64,000 nt of DNA from Porticoccaceae bacterium (GCA_029248755.1 JAQWIR010000034.1:43572-107571), one strand, 5' to 3'. Counted from the first letter of the stretch, positions 38,477 through 49,300 are shown. Program-made: numbers and translations. The notes: a model not told the origin generated them from the letters alone.

Positions 38477-39994
38477 ATGAGAATTTTTCTTATTTTAGCG
38501 GCACTTTTAATTCTAACCGCCTGTGGTGAAAGCTCCAGCAAAAATGACCCCTACAACCCTAATGCTAAATGGCAACCTGGTGAGTTTATGCCTTCAAGCT
38601 ATTATGCCAACCGTTGTATTGACCCCCGCTCTAACCAAAATTATCAAGATCTTATTGGCAGCTATGTGGATGAAAATAATTGGATACGCTCTTGGAGTAA
38701 TGAGACCTATCTTTGGTATAACGAACTGCCCGATATTGACCCCGCCATTATTCCTGAGCCAATTGATTACTTTAAATTAATGAAAACCAGTTACAAAACT
38801 AGCAATGGAACGCCTAAGGATCGATTTCACTTCACTGAAAATACCAAAAAATCTGTCCAATATACTGAAAGTGGCATTTCAGCTGGCTATGGTTTTGATT
38901 ATAAATTAATAGAAAAATATCCTCCTAGAAAAGCTGTTATTGTTTACTCTGAACCCAACAGCCCTGCCACCGATAACAATATTAAACGTGGCGCGGAGAT
39001 TATAAGTATTGATGGAACCGCTTTTATTGATGGCGATGCAGATATTTTAAATGCTGGGTTAATACCTGAAACATTAGGTGAATATCACACTTTTGTAATT
39101 AAAGATCTGAATGCAACATCTACACGAACTATAGTTCTTAAAAGCAGTGAAATGGCAACAGTGCCCGTATACACTCAAAAAATCATTGAGCGTGAAGATA
39201 AAAAAATAGGTTATTTGGTATTGAATACATTTGCTACATTCATTGCCGAACAGCAATTAATCGATGCTATTAAGTTATTTAAAAATCATCCAATTAATGA
39301 ACTAATTGTGGATTTACGATATAACGGCGGCGGTTTTTTAGGAATTTCAGCAACCCTAGCTACTATGATAGCTGGAAATAATGCAGTCGGAAAAATTTTC
39401 GAACAAACAAAATTTAATGACAAACATCCCACTTATAATCCTGTGTCTGGAAATTTAAATACGCCAGAACTCTTTTCTACAACAACCTCAGGAATATTTT
39501 CGCCTGTTAAAATAACTATACCAACCTTAGATTTATCCCGTGTCTTAATTTTATCTACCGACAATACCGCCTCTGCCAGTGAAGCACTTATTAATGGCCT
39601 GAGAGGAATTGATAAAGAAGTTATTCTTATCGGAGAAAAAACCCATGGTAAACCCTATGGATTTTATGGAACAGATAATTGTGGAACCACTTACTATACT
39701 ATTCAATTAAAGGGAGAGAATGCTAAAGGTTTTGGCGACTATACTGATGGCTTTATACCCTCTGCCATCGATAACGGTACTAATCAGGTACGTGGTTGTA
39801 ACGTATTTGATGATTTAACTAGACCATTGGGCGATGAGAATGAACGTATGCTCGCTACCGCCCTTCACTTTGTAGAAAATAATGAATGTCCTATCAGTGC
39901 GCACAATTCAGCTAGCAAATCAGAGCATCCATTATCTGCGGTGCGTGGTGAAGTTATTAGACGCTATCCATCAACAGGTTTATTGATCAGATGA
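38477..39994 (+). CDS. S41 family C-terminal processing protease-like lipoprotein
   Basis: A 505-residue predicted lipoprotein. I chose ATG 38477 because GGGA lies before it and the signal then ends in the lipobox LLILTAC; ATG 38444 would precede this with 11 hydrophilic residues. A PDZ-like segment (PNSPATDNNIKRGAEIISID) spans about 155-235. The S41 core has IVDLRYNGGG, the nucleophile motif TASASEALINGLRG and the partner Lys in GEKTHGKPYG, so the Ser/Lys dyad appears complete. Substrates are unknown. It overlaps the next small lipoprotein gene by four bases. Confidence 0.85.
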   Translation: MRIFLILAALLILTACGESSSKNDPYNPNAKWQPGEFMPSSYYANRCIDPRSNQNYQDLIGSYVDENNWIRSWSNETYLWYNELPDIDPAIIPEPIDYFKLMKTSYKTSNGTPKDRFHFTENTKKSVQYTESGISAGYGFDYKLIEKYPPRKAVIVYSEPNSPATDNNIKRGAEIISIDGTAFIDGDADILNAGLIPETLGEYHTFVIKDLNATSTRTIVLKSSEMATVPVYTQKIIEREDKKIGYLVLNTFATFIAEQQLIDAIKLFKNHPINELIVDLRYNGGGFLGISATLATMIAGNNAVGKIFEQTKFNDKHPTYNPVSGNLNTPELFSTTTSGIFSPVKITIPTLDLSRVLILSTDNTASASEALINGLRGIDKEVILIGEKTHGKPYGFYGTDNCGTTYYTIQLKGENAKGFGDYTDGFIPSAIDNGTNQVRGCNVFDDLTRPLGDENERMLATALHFVENNECPISAHNSASKSEHPLSAVRGEVIRRYPSTGLLIR

Positions 39995-40359
39995 TACGAT
40001 TACTTTTTACGGTCACTCATTTAACGCTGCTAATGGGCTGTCAATTACAGGCTCAGCAACCTGCACTGCTTGCTGAGCCTAGTAAGGATAGTTATTCGCA
40101 AATAAGGTTAATTGTTGAGGATGCGTTAGATACTAAAAGTGTGTTAATCAGCCAATCTGCTTTTACCCAGAGTAGTCTTTTAATTATCCAAAGACAACCA
40201 ACTCAGGCGTTCAATGGTCTTCCATTATTCACTGAAACCGAGTTACCTAACCTTTTTATGCTTTTAAAGGATTCAAACGGTTGCTTGATACGTCACAAAC
40301 AGAGCCAAAAGCAATGGTATTTGAGAGAAATAGACTGTAAAGACGCTGAAGAGCTTTAG
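39991..40359 (+). CDS. Small predicted lipoprotein coupled to the S41 protease
   Basis: A 122-residue protein starting inside the protease stop (ATGA overlap). The hydrophobic start ends LLMGCQ, a lipobox giving Cys17. The rest has strand-like segments (SSLLIIQRQ, CLIRHKQSQKQWYLREIDC) with two later Cys that could form a disulfide. I do not recognise a family. Translational coupling suggests it is a partner, inhibitor or substrate-presenting factor for the S41 protease; this is inference from position only. Confidence 0.65.
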   Translation: MIRLLFTVTHLTLLMGCQLQAQQPALLAEPSKDSYSQIRLIVEDALDTKSVLISQSAFTQSSLLIIQRQPTQAFNGLPLFTETELPNLFMLLKDSNGCLIRHKQSQKQWYLREIDCKDAEEL

Positions 40360-40365
40360 GATATC

Positions 40366-40650
40366 CTAAAAACCATTATTAACCCGATCACGAAGATCTT
40401 TGCCCGGTTTAAAATGTGGCACATACTTACCGGTTAGTGTGACGGAATCACCTGTTTTTGGATTGCGACCCGTGCGTGGCGCACGATAATGCAGTGAAAA
40501 ACTACCAAAACCACGAATTTCAATGCGTTGCTTACTCACTAGCGCCTTAGCCATGCGCTCTAAAATCATACGCACCGCTTGCTCGACATCGCGAGGGGGT
40601 AATTGATCTTGGCTAACGGCTATTTTTTCTATTAATTCGGACTTGGTCAT
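40366..40650 (-). CDS. ihfB: Integration host factor beta subunit
   Basis: The 94-residue DNA-bending protein pairs with IhfA. It begins [23 protein letters not shown] (quoted in part) and has the beta-arm sequence [22 protein letters not shown] with the conserved Pro that intercalates in DNA. IHF often assists sigma-54 promoters such as the one at 14143. It lies downstream of rpsA, behind a terminator, as in E. coli and Pseudomonas. Confidence 0.97.
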   Translation of the reverse strand: MTKSELIEKIAVSQDQLPPRDVEQAVRMILERMAKALVSKQRIEIRGFGSFSLHYRAPRTGRNPKTGDSVTLTGKYVPHFKPGKDLRDRVNNGF

Positions 40651-40777
40651 GATTCTAGCTATCTATTATCTGAGTATTCTTTGGAATATAGCTCGAGCAA
40701 AGCGAGCGGTACTATTTGATTTTATTGAACTTTCAGCTTAATACAAGTATTTATTTACCCTATACTAAATTAAATGC

Positions 40778-40807
40778 AAAAAAAAGGGTGGCAAAGCCAC
40801 CCTTTTT
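40778..40807 (-). terminator. Intrinsic terminator after rpsA
   Basis: GGGTGGC/GCCACCC forms a 7-bp GC-rich stem flanked by A and T tracts, so on the minus strand the stem is followed by TTTTTTTT, 14 bp beyond the rpsA stop. The tracts make it potentially bidirectional. ihfB downstream must have its own promoter or depend on read-through. Confidence 0.9.
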
Positions 40808-40820
40808 ACTAAAGTCCAGA

Positions 40821-42494
40821 TTATTTATCCATCTGAGCCTTGATAAGATCACCAATAGTTGCCGGTGAAGAGCTATCAGTTTCAGTTTTGCGATGGGCCT
40901 TAACAGCCTCTTTCTCATCTGAAATATCTTTAGCCTTTATTGATAGGTTAATAACGCGAGTTTTACGATCTACATTAATAATCTTAGCTTCAATGCTATC
41001 GCCAACAGTTAATTCATTACGTGCATCTTCAATTCTCTCACGAGACAATTCCGACGCTTTCAATGTGGCTTCAATGTCATTGCCAAGATCAATTACAGCA
41101 CCCTTAGCATCAACTTCTTTAATGGTACCGTTCACAATAGAACCTTTGTCATTAGATGCTAGGTAGCTATTGAATGGATCATCGGAAAGCTGTTTGATAC
41201 CTAAAGAAATTCGCTCTCTCTCTGCGTCAATGCTCAAGACAACAGACTCAACTTCCTCGCCTTTCTTAAAGTTGCGCACTGCATCTTCACCCGTTTCATA
41301 CCAAGAGATATCAGATAGGTGAACCAAACCGTCAATACCACCTTCCAGACCGATAAAGATACCAAAGTCAGTGATAGATTTGATGTTACCTGTAACCTTA
41401 TCACCCTTAACTTTAGTCCCTGCGAAATCATCCCAAGGATTGGTGAAGCACTGCTTGATACCCAGTGATATACGGCGACGTTCTTCATCAATCTCAAGCA
41501 CCATAACATCAACTTCTTGACCAAGATCAACAATCTTAGATGGATGAACATTTTTGTTCGTCCAATCCATTTCAGATACGTGAACAAGACCTTCAACGCC
41601 GTCTTCTAACTCAGCAAAACAACCATAGTCAGTAAGATTAGTAACCTTAGCTTTAGCGCGGGCACCCTGTGGATAACGACCTTTAATGTCGCCCCAAGGA
41701 TCTTCACCCATTTGCTTCATGCCAAGTGATACACGATTGCGCTCACGATCAAATTTAAGCACTTTAACATCAATCTCATCACCAACATTGATCATTTCTG
41801 ATGGGTGTTTAATACGCTTCCAAGACATATCAGTAATATGCAGTAGACCGTCTACACCACCGAGATCAACAAAGGCACCGTAATCAGTAAGATTCTTAAT
41901 AATACCTTTTAATGAAACGCCTTCTTCAATGTTGGCTAGCAATTCTTCACGCTCGGCAGAGTTAGCACTCTCCATTACCGCACGGCGGCTAACAACAACG
42001 TTGTTACGCTTAACATCTAATTTGATGACTTTAAATTCTAATTCTGTATTTTCGAGATGAGTAATCTCGCGAAGTGGTCTAACGTCAACCAATGATCCCG
42101 GCAAGAATGCGCGCAAACCACGTACATCAACAGTAAATCCACCTTTGACTTTGCCACTGATCATGCCAGTCACAATTTCATCTTTATTATGTGCAGCTTC
42201 AAGCTCAATCCAAGATTCTGCTCTGCGTGCTTTTTCACGAGAAAGACGAGTAGCGCCGAAACCATCTTCAACTGCCTCGAGAGATACCTGTACCTCATCA
42301 CCGACATTGACTTCTAGCTCACCTTTGTCATTGTAAAATTGCTCTGACGGAATAACTCCTTCAGATTTTAAGCCTGCGTGAACGGTAACCCAATCTTTAT
42401 CAACATCAATAATTACGCCAGTAATAATAGCGCCTGGATTCATTTCTACGGTTTTTAGACTTTCTTCAAATAGTTCTTGAAAATTTTCGCTCAT
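40821..42494 (-). CDS. rpsA: 30S ribosomal protein bS1
   Basis: The 557-residue protein contains six S1 RNA-binding domains, with repeated motifs such as [21 protein letters not shown] and [20 protein letters not shown]. The first two degenerate domains bind the ribosome and the others bind mRNA. Length equals E. coli S1. It follows cmk by about 150 bp, a conserved pairing. The intervening leader has a hairpin (42556-42576); S1 autoregulates its own translation in E. coli, and the same may apply here. Confidence 0.98.
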   Translation of the reverse strand: MSENFQELFEESLKTVEMNPGAIITGVIIDVDKDWVTVHAGLKSEGVIPSEQFYNDKGELEVNVGDEVQVSLEAVEDGFGATRLSREKARRAESWIELEAAHNKDEIVTGMISGKVKGGFTVDVRGLRAFLPGSLVDVRPLREITHLENTELEFKVIKLDVKRNNVVVSRRAVMESANSAEREELLANIEEGVSLKGIIKNLTDYGAFVDLGGVDGLLHITDMSWKRIKHPSEMINVGDEIDVKVLKFDRERNRVSLGMKQMGEDPWGDIKGRYPQGARAKAKVTNLTDYGCFAELEDGVEGLVHVSEMDWTNKNVHPSKIVDLGQEVDVMVLEIDEERRRISLGIKQCFTNPWDDFAGTKVKGDKVTGNIKSITDFGIFIGLEGGIDGLVHLSDISWYETGEDAVRNFKKGEEVESVVLSIDAERERISLGIKQLSDDPFNSYLASNDKGSIVNGTIKEVDAKGAVIDLGNDIEATLKASELSRERIEDARNELTVGDSIEAKIINVDRKTRVINLSIKAKDISDEKEAVKAHRKTETDSSSPATIGDLIKAQMDK

Positions 42495-42555
42495 GGATTG
42501 TTCCTGAGTATTGACAGAGTCTCGGCAGAGGTATATCTGCGCCGAACTCTTTTTT

Positions 42556-42576
42556 CCACATGGCCAGTTTATGTGG
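42556..42576 (-). promoter_or_regulatory. Hairpin in the rpsA leader
   Basis: CCACAT and ATGTGG form a 6-bp stem with a 9-nt loop, about 60 bp upstream of the rpsA ATG; on the mRNA strand AAAAAAGAG follows the stem. It is not terminator-like in the rpsA direction. A role in S1 autoregulation is possible but unproven. Confidence 0.35.
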
Positions 42577-42642
42577 GTCAGTTAAAGTTAAGTGATTAGC
42601 AATAATAGCTGGCAATTGCTAATACACCGGTTATATAAATAG

Positions 42643-43317
42643 CTAGGCTATCCCGCGAAGAATGGCTAAATTTTGCAGCCTATCTACCGCCTCTTGTATC
42701 GATAAGTCCGAAGTATCAACCTCAACTGCATCAGTAGCAATTGCTAGGGGTGACGCTTTACGATTCATATCTCGTTCATCTCTGGAGCGGACTAACTCTT
42801 CGAGGGCGCGCAGACTAACATTTTCACCCTGTTCTAGCAACTGTTTATAACGACGGCTTGCACGCTCTTCAATACTAGCCGTTAAGAAAACTTTCAGTTG
42901 AGCGTTTGGAAAAACTTTTGTGCCCATATCTCGTCCATCGGCAACAAGGCCTGGACTTTTTGCAAACTCTTGCTGACGAATTAACAATGCGGCTCTCACT
43001 TCAGAATTTTCTGCTACTTTTGAAGCCAGCGCGCCTGTTTCTTCAGTGCGCAGTTCATCTGTTACATCCTCACCCTCAAGTAATACTCTATTGTGTCCAT
43101 TGGGTAGTGCTTCAAAACGTACATCTATATTTTCAGCTAAATGAGTAAGATCACTACTAGGCCCAATTTTTATTCCATGACGCACAGCAACAAGACCCAA
43201 CAGACGATAAAGGGCTCCACTATCAAGGTAATGGAATCCCAGCTGCTTTGCTAAGATGCGACTTACGGTCCCCTTTCCGGCACCACTTGGCCCATCGACT
43301 GTAATAATTTTTACCAT
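42643..43317 (-). CDS. cmk: Cytidylate kinase
   Basis: Cmk phosphorylates CMP and dCMP. The 224-residue protein has the P-loop GPSGAGKGTVSRIL at residue 8, the CMP-binding insert and the lid region RASRRYKQLLEQG, with DGRDMGTKVFPNA in between. It lies 33 bp downstream of the aroA half of the fusion gene, a conserved aroA-cmk-rpsA series. Confidence 0.97.
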   Translation of the reverse strand: MVKIITVDGPSGAGKGTVSRILAKQLGFHYLDSGALYRLLGLVAVRHGIKIGPSSDLTHLAENIDVRFEALPNGHNRVLLEGEDVTDELRTEETGALASKVAENSEVRAALLIRQQEFAKSPGLVADGRDMGTKVFPNAQLKVFLTASIEERASRRYKQLLEQGENVSLRALEELVRSRDERDMNRKASPLAIATDAVEVDTSDLSIQEAVDRLQNLAILRGIA

Positions 43318-43350
43318 TGAACTCTCAAATACTTGTTGTTAGCAGAATTA

Positions 43351-45594
43351 CTATGCCAATTTAATATTGATTCCTACCTGTCTTGCCAGTGAAATAAAAT
43401 TAGGAAAAGAAGTAGCTACATTATTAGCCTCTTTTATAATAATTGGACCACTGGCTCGCAGTCCGGCAATACTAAATGCCATAGCAATACGGTGGTCATC
43501 GAAGCTCTCAACTTCACCAGCGCCAATATCACCACCTTGGATTCGAATTCCATCATCAGTTGCCACCGCGTCAATACCTAGTGTTACAAGACCATCAGCC
43601 ATGCTTTGAATACGATCACTCTCTTTAACTCGAAGCTCTTCAGCCCCCGTAAGAATAGTAGTACCCTCTGCACATGCGGCTGCCACAAATAATACTGGAA
43701 ATTCATCGATAGCTAAGGGAACTTGATCCTCAGGAATTGCGATGCCTTTTAGGGGCGCATAACGAACACGTATGTCGGCTACCGGCTCATCACCAACTTG
43801 AGCTGGATTAAATAATTCAATATTAGCACCCATTTGACGCAGAATATTAATAACGCCAATACGGGTTGGGTTCACACCTACATGGCGCAATGTAATATCT
43901 GATCCAGGCACAATAGCCGCAGCTACCATAAAAAATGCTGAAGATTAAATATCTGCAGGTACGTTTATTCGAGTAGCCGTTAATCGACCACCACCGCTAA
44001 GAGATGCCTTGTCATTATCGCTATTCACTCGATAGCCAAAACCACGCAACATACGTTCGGTATGATCTCTTGTTGGCGCTGGTTCTAGGGTTGTAGTCTC
44101 ACCCTCAGCGTATAAACCTGCTAGAAGTACGCAAGACTTAACCTGTGCGCTAGCCATTGGCATTGTGTAATTTATACCTTTGAGCTTTTGACCGCCCTTA
44201 ATACGCAGCGGTGGCGTTCCATCTTTTTCAGTTTCAATAACTGCACCCATTTCTCGAAGTGGTGTTGCTACTCGGCCCATAGGTCTTCCTGACAGTGATG
44301 AATCACCTTGAAGCTCAACATCAAACGCTTGGCCTGCTAATAAACCACTTAATAGACGAATAGAAGTGCCAGAATTGCCCAGATACAGAGGTTTTTTCGG
44401 CGCTTTAAGGCCATGAAGACCAACTCCACGAATGACTAGACGACCTTCATTGGGTCCCTCAATATCAACGCCCATATCGCGAAAAGCTTGTAGTGTAGCT
44501 AAACTGTCCTCACCCTCAAGAAAACCCGTCACCTCGGTCATACCATCAGCTAAAGAACCCAGCATTATTGATCGGTGAGACATCGATTTGTCGCCTGGGA
44601 CGCGAAGATCACCCCGAGCATTACCTCCGGGTGACACAATATAATTTATTACTTTTTCATTCATAGGGCTTTGTAGTCCAGTATCCAATTTATTACTTTC
44701 AAGCATACTTCCATAATGATTTCGCACATCGCGAGATCGAGTAAAAAGATTTGTGAGATATTGTTGATCTTCATTCTCAATTGAGGCGCGCATCAAAGAC
44801 AAGTTATTCATCATTTTATCCATCACTTGAATAACAGCATCTTTGTTAGCTATAGCAATATCTCGCCACATAATTGGGTCGCTAGCGGCAATTCGCGTGA
44901 AATCTCTAAAACCACCTGCGGCATAACGAAAAATATCAGTTTTTTCACTCATCCCAGCTAATGTATCGACCAAAGCATAGGCGAGAAAATGCGGCAAATG
45001 ACTGGTTGCCGCTAAAATTTGATCATGTTCCTGAACGGGCATAGATGACACTAATGCGCCAACCGATTGCCAAAGTTTAGTCGTGCGTTCAACATGGCTA
45101 TCTAAAGTTGTCTCAACCGGGGTTAAAATCACCCGATGATCCATAAATAATTCAGGGTTTGCAGCGGTTACTCCACTTTTTTCTGAACCCGCAATAGGAT
45201 GACCAGGCACCAATTGCGGGGGCACGGAACCAAATAGCTCCTGAGCCGAATTAACCACAGATTCTTTAACACTAGCCACATCAGTAATTGTGACCTCAGG
45301 GGATAATAATGAAATACATTCTTGTAAAACTATGGGAACACTAAGGGTCGGAACACCGATTACAACAATATCTCCCTCACTCAACTCACCTGCAATTTGC
45401 TCTAAATTATCTGCACAGCGATCAACAATTCCGTTATTTAAGGCAATCTCAAGGGTAGACTGTCGTCTTGAAATTCCAATAACCTCTTTGGCCAAGCCTC
45501 TGTTTCTTGCAGATGCAGCTAAGCTTGAGCCTATTAAGCCCAATCCGATCACTACTAAACGGTTTACTACATTTGCAGGTTTTTTCTTTGCCAT
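43351..45594 (-). pseudogene. Prephenate dehydrogenase-EPSP synthase fusion (TyrA-AroA), interrupted by an in-frame TAA
   Basis: One frame of 748 codons covers the TyrA-AroA fusion typical of Pseudomonas relatives. TyrA (about 1-300) has Rossmann motif GLGLIGSSLAASARNRG. AroA (about 315-746) has PGDKSMSHRSIMLGSLADG and NSGTSIRLLSGLLAG. TAA at 43947-43945 interrupts AroA between GRLTATRINVPADI and [14 protein letters not shown]. Homologs read DISSAAFF here, so a Ser codon TCA to TAA change fits. The upstream part (43945-45594, 549 codons) would make TyrA plus a partial AroA. The downstream part is open from ATG 43929 to 43351, without an obvious ribosome binding site. All other motifs look intact, so a recent mutation or a sequence error is likely. 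Confidence 0.85.
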
Positions 45595-45638
45595 GGGATT
45601 ACCAGAAATTCTTACTCAGATTAAAAACTACACTTTAT

Positions 45639-46727
45639 TCAAAGAACAGCACAGGGGTATGAGCCCAACACTTTGAGCTCGACGACTTGGGAGTTTAGCT
45701 CCTCAAGTACGTTCGCCACCGCTGGGTCATCAATATGCCCCTCAAGATCAATGAAGAACACATAGGTCCACTTACTGCTGCGTGATGGCCTTGACTCAAG
45801 ACGCGTCATGTCTACGTTGTGGCGCTGAAAGGGTTCTAATAAATCGTGCAGAGCACCTGGCTTATTTCGAACAGAAACTACCAGTGATGTTCTATCTATT
45901 CCGCTTTTGGGCACTTCCTCGCGCCCAATAATCAAAAATCTTGTTGAATTGTCAGGATTATCTTCAATTTTCTGATGAAGCTTGTCCAAACTATAGAGTT
46001 CACAGGCCATATCGCCCGCTATAGCGGCAGAATTCCACTCACCTTGAACACGCTTAGCGGCTTCCGCATTACTGCTAACCGCCACTCTTTCAATAGCTGG
46101 AAAATTAGAGTTTAACCACTGCCTACACTGCGCAAGAGACTGTGCATGGGAGTAAACTCTAGAAATATTCTTTTTATCTGTATTAGTACCCACCATAAAA
46201 TGCTGATGAATTCGCAATTCAACTTCACCACAAATTTTTAGGGATGAATCCATAAAGCTATCAAGAGTATGACTGATGACGCCTTCGGTGGAATTTTCAA
46301 CGGGAACTACACCGTAATCGCAAGAACCTGAAAGCACCTCACGAAATACTTCATCAATAGCAGATTGTGGAACACTGACAGCAGAGTCACCAAAATGTTT
46401 CAATGCTGCTTCTTGGGTAAATGTGCCTTCAGGACCTAAATAAGCTACTTTTACTGGCTGCTCTAGGGCAAGACAAGCAGACATTATTTGACGAAATAGA
46501 CGCGCCATATCCTCATTGCCAAGAGGCCCTTGGTTTTTTTCCATTACCCGCCGTAACACCTGAGCTTCTCGCTCTGGCTTATAGTACGCTTGCTCACCTT
46601 GATTTTCTTTGACCTCAGCAACTTGCTGAGCACAGCGAGCACGCTCACTAATACTGTCGATCAGTAGCGAATCAATCTCGTCAATTTTCTTTCTTAATGA
46701 CTCTAAAGTATGCTTCTTAGCCATCAT
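45639..46727 (-). CDS. pheA: Chorismate mutase-prephenate dehydratase (P-protein)
   Basis: A bifunctional enzyme of phenylalanine synthesis, 362 residues. The AroQ chorismate mutase (about 5-95, LRKKIDEIDSLLIDSISERA) is followed by prephenate dehydratase (AYLGPEGTFTQEAALKHFG; NSTEGVISHTLDSF; the catalytic Thr-Arg pair in DNSTRFLIIG). A C-terminal ACT domain follows (VRNKPGALHDLLEPF and ESRPSR), which binds phenylalanine for feedback inhibition. It sits directly between gyrA and tyrA-aroA; serC and hisC, present here in Pseudomonas, are missing. The P-protein start could be either of two adjacent ATGs. Confidence 0.95.
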   Translation of the reverse strand: MMAKKHTLESLRKKIDEIDSLLIDSISERARCAQQVAEVKENQGEQAYYKPEREAQVLRRVMEKNQGPLGNEDMARLFRQIMSACLALEQPVKVAYLGPEGTFTQEAALKHFGDSAVSVPQSAIDEVFREVLSGSCDYGVVPVENSTEGVISHTLDSFMDSSLKICGEVELRIHQHFMVGTNTDKKNISRVYSHAQSLAQCRQWLNSNFPAIERVAVSSNAEAAKRVQGEWNSAAIAGDMACELYSLDKLHQKIEDNPDNSTRFLIIGREEVPKSGIDRTSLVVSVRNKPGALHDLLEPFQRHNVDMTRLESRPSRSSKWTYVFFIDLEGHIDDPAVANVLEELNSQVVELKVLGSYPCAVL

Positions 46728-46738
46728 CTAACCTTCTA

Positions 46739-49300
46739 TTAATCTTCTTCTGGTTCTAGCTGGTCATCTTCATCTGGCTCGGCAATTCTTGCCAAGCTTA
46801 CCAACTTTTCATTTTCCTTAAGGCGGATAACCCTTACGCCCTGGGTGTTACGCCCTACTATGGATACTTCATCACCGCGGGTACGCACCATGGTTCCCTG
46901 ATCAGAAATTAACATAATTTCATCGCCATCAAACAACTGCGTGACACCTACAAGAGGGCCATTTCTATCACTTGCTTGAATGGCAATCATGCCCTTACCA
47001 CCTCGACCCTTGGTTGGGAACTCACTAATATGGGTGCGCTTACCGTAGCCATTTTCGCACACGGTTAGTAATAATCCATCAGCCTCAGGCACCACCATAG
47101 AAATCACTGAATGATTCTCTGGTAATCGCATACCTCTAACACCCTTGGATACACGACCCATAGCGCGAACGTCGGTCTCTGAGAAGCGAACAGCCTTGCC
47201 CTCAGAACTAAATAACATAATATCTTTACTGCCATCAATAATAGCAGTGCCCACTAAGTGGTCGCCCTCTACTAAATCAACAGCGCGCAAACCCACACTT
47301 CGCGGTCGTGAGTACTGATCGAGTGAGGTTTTCTTAACCGTGCCATTGGCCGTCGCCATAATTACATACTGATCTGCACTGTATTCTTCTACTGGCAAGA
47401 TAGAACTGATCCGCTCACCTTCGTCAAGCGGCAAGAGATTAACCATAGGTCGCCCTCTTGAGTTTCTGCCCGCTACCGGTATTTGGTAGACCTTAAGCCA
47501 ATACACCTTACCCAGATTGGTGAAACATAGAATTGTTGCATGGGTACTAGCAATTAACAGATGCTCAACAAAATCTTCGTCTTTTACCGCTGTAGCTGAC
47601 TTACCCATTCCGCCGCGGCGCTGAGCTTGGTAGTCAGTCAATGGCTGAGTTTTGGCATAACCACCGTGAGAGATAGTAACTACTCGATCTTCTTCGGTGA
47701 TCAAATCTTCAACCGTAAGATCATGTTGCGATTCAATAATTTCGGTACGACGCTCATCACCAAACTGCTCTAGCACCGCTTCAAGCTCTTCACGAATGAC
47801 CAACATTAAGCGAGTGATATTGCCTAATATATCTTGGTAATCAGCTATTTCTTCTAACTTGACGGTGAATTCTTCAATGATCTTGTCCTGCTCCATGCCT
47901 GTAAGGCGGTGCAGTCTTAATTCAAGAATATCTTTGGCCTGTTCTGGGCTAAGAAAATACTTACCCTTTCTTAATCCATACTGATCTTCTAGCCATTCGG
48001 GACGACTAGCCTCAGGCCCCGCACGATCAAGCATAGCCACAACGGATCCGGGAGCCCAACCCTTACTTACTAAGGCTTCACGAGCGTCTGCTGGAGTCGG
48101 TGACTTCTTAATTAAGGCAATAATTTCATCGATATTAGCCAGAGCAATAGCAAAACCTTCTAAGGTATGGGCTCTTTCTCTAGCTTTTTTCAATAAATAA
48201 ATTGTTCGACGGGTCACCACTTCTCGACGATGACGAACAAAAGCTTCTAACATTTGCTTTAGATTTAAAATCTTGGGTTGGCCATCCACAAGCGCAACCA
48301 TATTGATGCCAAATACTGACTGAAGCTGAGTTTGTGCGTAGAGGTTATTGAGCACAACTTCGCCCATTTCACCGCGCTTCAACTCAATGACAACTCTTAG
48401 GCCATCTTTATCTGATTCATCTCTGAGCTCAGAAATACCTTCAATTTTCTTTTCTTTAACCAGCTCAGCAATACGCTCTATTAAACGCGATTTATTTAAC
48501 TGATATGGGATTTCAGAAATAATAATGGTTTCGCGCTTAGTCTTTTCATTTACCTCAATATCGGCTTTAGCTCGCTGATAAATTCGCCCCCTACCCGTTC
48601 GGTAAGCCTGAATAATCCCCGCTTTACCATTAATAATTGCCCCAGTGGGGAAGTCGGGTCCAGGAATATATTCCATTAATTCATCAATGGTAATATCTGC
48701 ATTCTCAATAACTGCCAGACAGCCTTTGACCACCTCAGTTAAATTGTGAGGCGGTATATTGGTTGCCATACCCACAGCAATACCTGATGAACCGTTAACT
48801 AAAAGATTGGGGATTCGTGTAGGCAAAACATGGGGAATAGATTCTGTTTCGTCATAATTTGGAACAAAATCAACCGTATCTTTTTCCAGGTCTTCAAGCA
48901 ACGCATGGGCCAGCTTGGTCATACGAATTTCGGTATACCGCATTGCCGCAGCAGAATCGCCATCGATGGAACCAAAGTTACCCTAACCATCGACCAGCAT
49001 ATAGCGCAGTGAAAATGGCTGTGCCATACGAACAATAGTTTCATAGACCGCAGAGTCGCCATGGGGATGGTACTTACCAATAACATCACCCACCACACGG
49101 GCAGATTTCTTATAAGCTTTGTTCCAATCATTATTGAGCTCACTCATCGCAAAAAGAACGCGACGATGAACCGGCTTTAGACCATCACGCACATCAGGCA
49201 ATGCCCGCCCCACGATAACACTCATTGCATAATCAAGATAAGATTGTTTTAACTCATCTTCAATATTTACCGGAAGGATTGCCTTCGCTGGATCAACCAT
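46739..49300 (-). pseudogene. gyrA: DNA gyrase subunit A, interrupted by an in-frame TAG
   Basis: The frame from 49300 to 46739 encodes a complete 853-residue GyrA except for TAG at 48985-48983. The first 105 codons end LRYMLVDG, then TAG, then [20 protein letters not shown]. All GyrA proteins I know have Gln here (E. coli Gln106), so CAG to TAG is a single change. It falls 16 codons before the catalytic Tyr (in MRYTE). The quinolone-resistance region reads [17 protein letters not shown], with the susceptible Ser83/acidic-87 pattern. The C-terminal pinwheel has the GyrA box QRRGGMGK and an acidic tail. The gene is essential, so either the base call is wrong or the codon is read through. Confidence 0.88.

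Noticed and set aside
40355..40370. Perfect 16-bp palindrome TTTAGGATATCCTAAA between the small lipoprotein gene and ihfB
   Set aside because: It consists largely of the two convergent TAG stop codons and short flanks; no U-tract, so neither a terminator nor a convincing operator.
43351..43929. A separate short EPSP synthase-like gene starting at ATG 43929
   Set aside because: It is in the same frame as the upstream fusion with five matching codons between the TAA and the ATG, and no ribosome binding site; it is the rest of the interrupted gene.
46739..48943. A truncated gyrase/topoisomerase gene starting at ATG 48943
   Set aside because: The codons between TAG and this ATG encode conserved GyrA residues in frame, so this is the remainder of gyrA.
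48983..48985. Reassignment of TAG or TAA to an amino acid in this genome
   Set aside because: TAG ends uvrA and ubiG at the expected lengths and TAA ends many genes (for example ilvB and rpsF); no other in-frame TAG or TAA was seen in intact genes.
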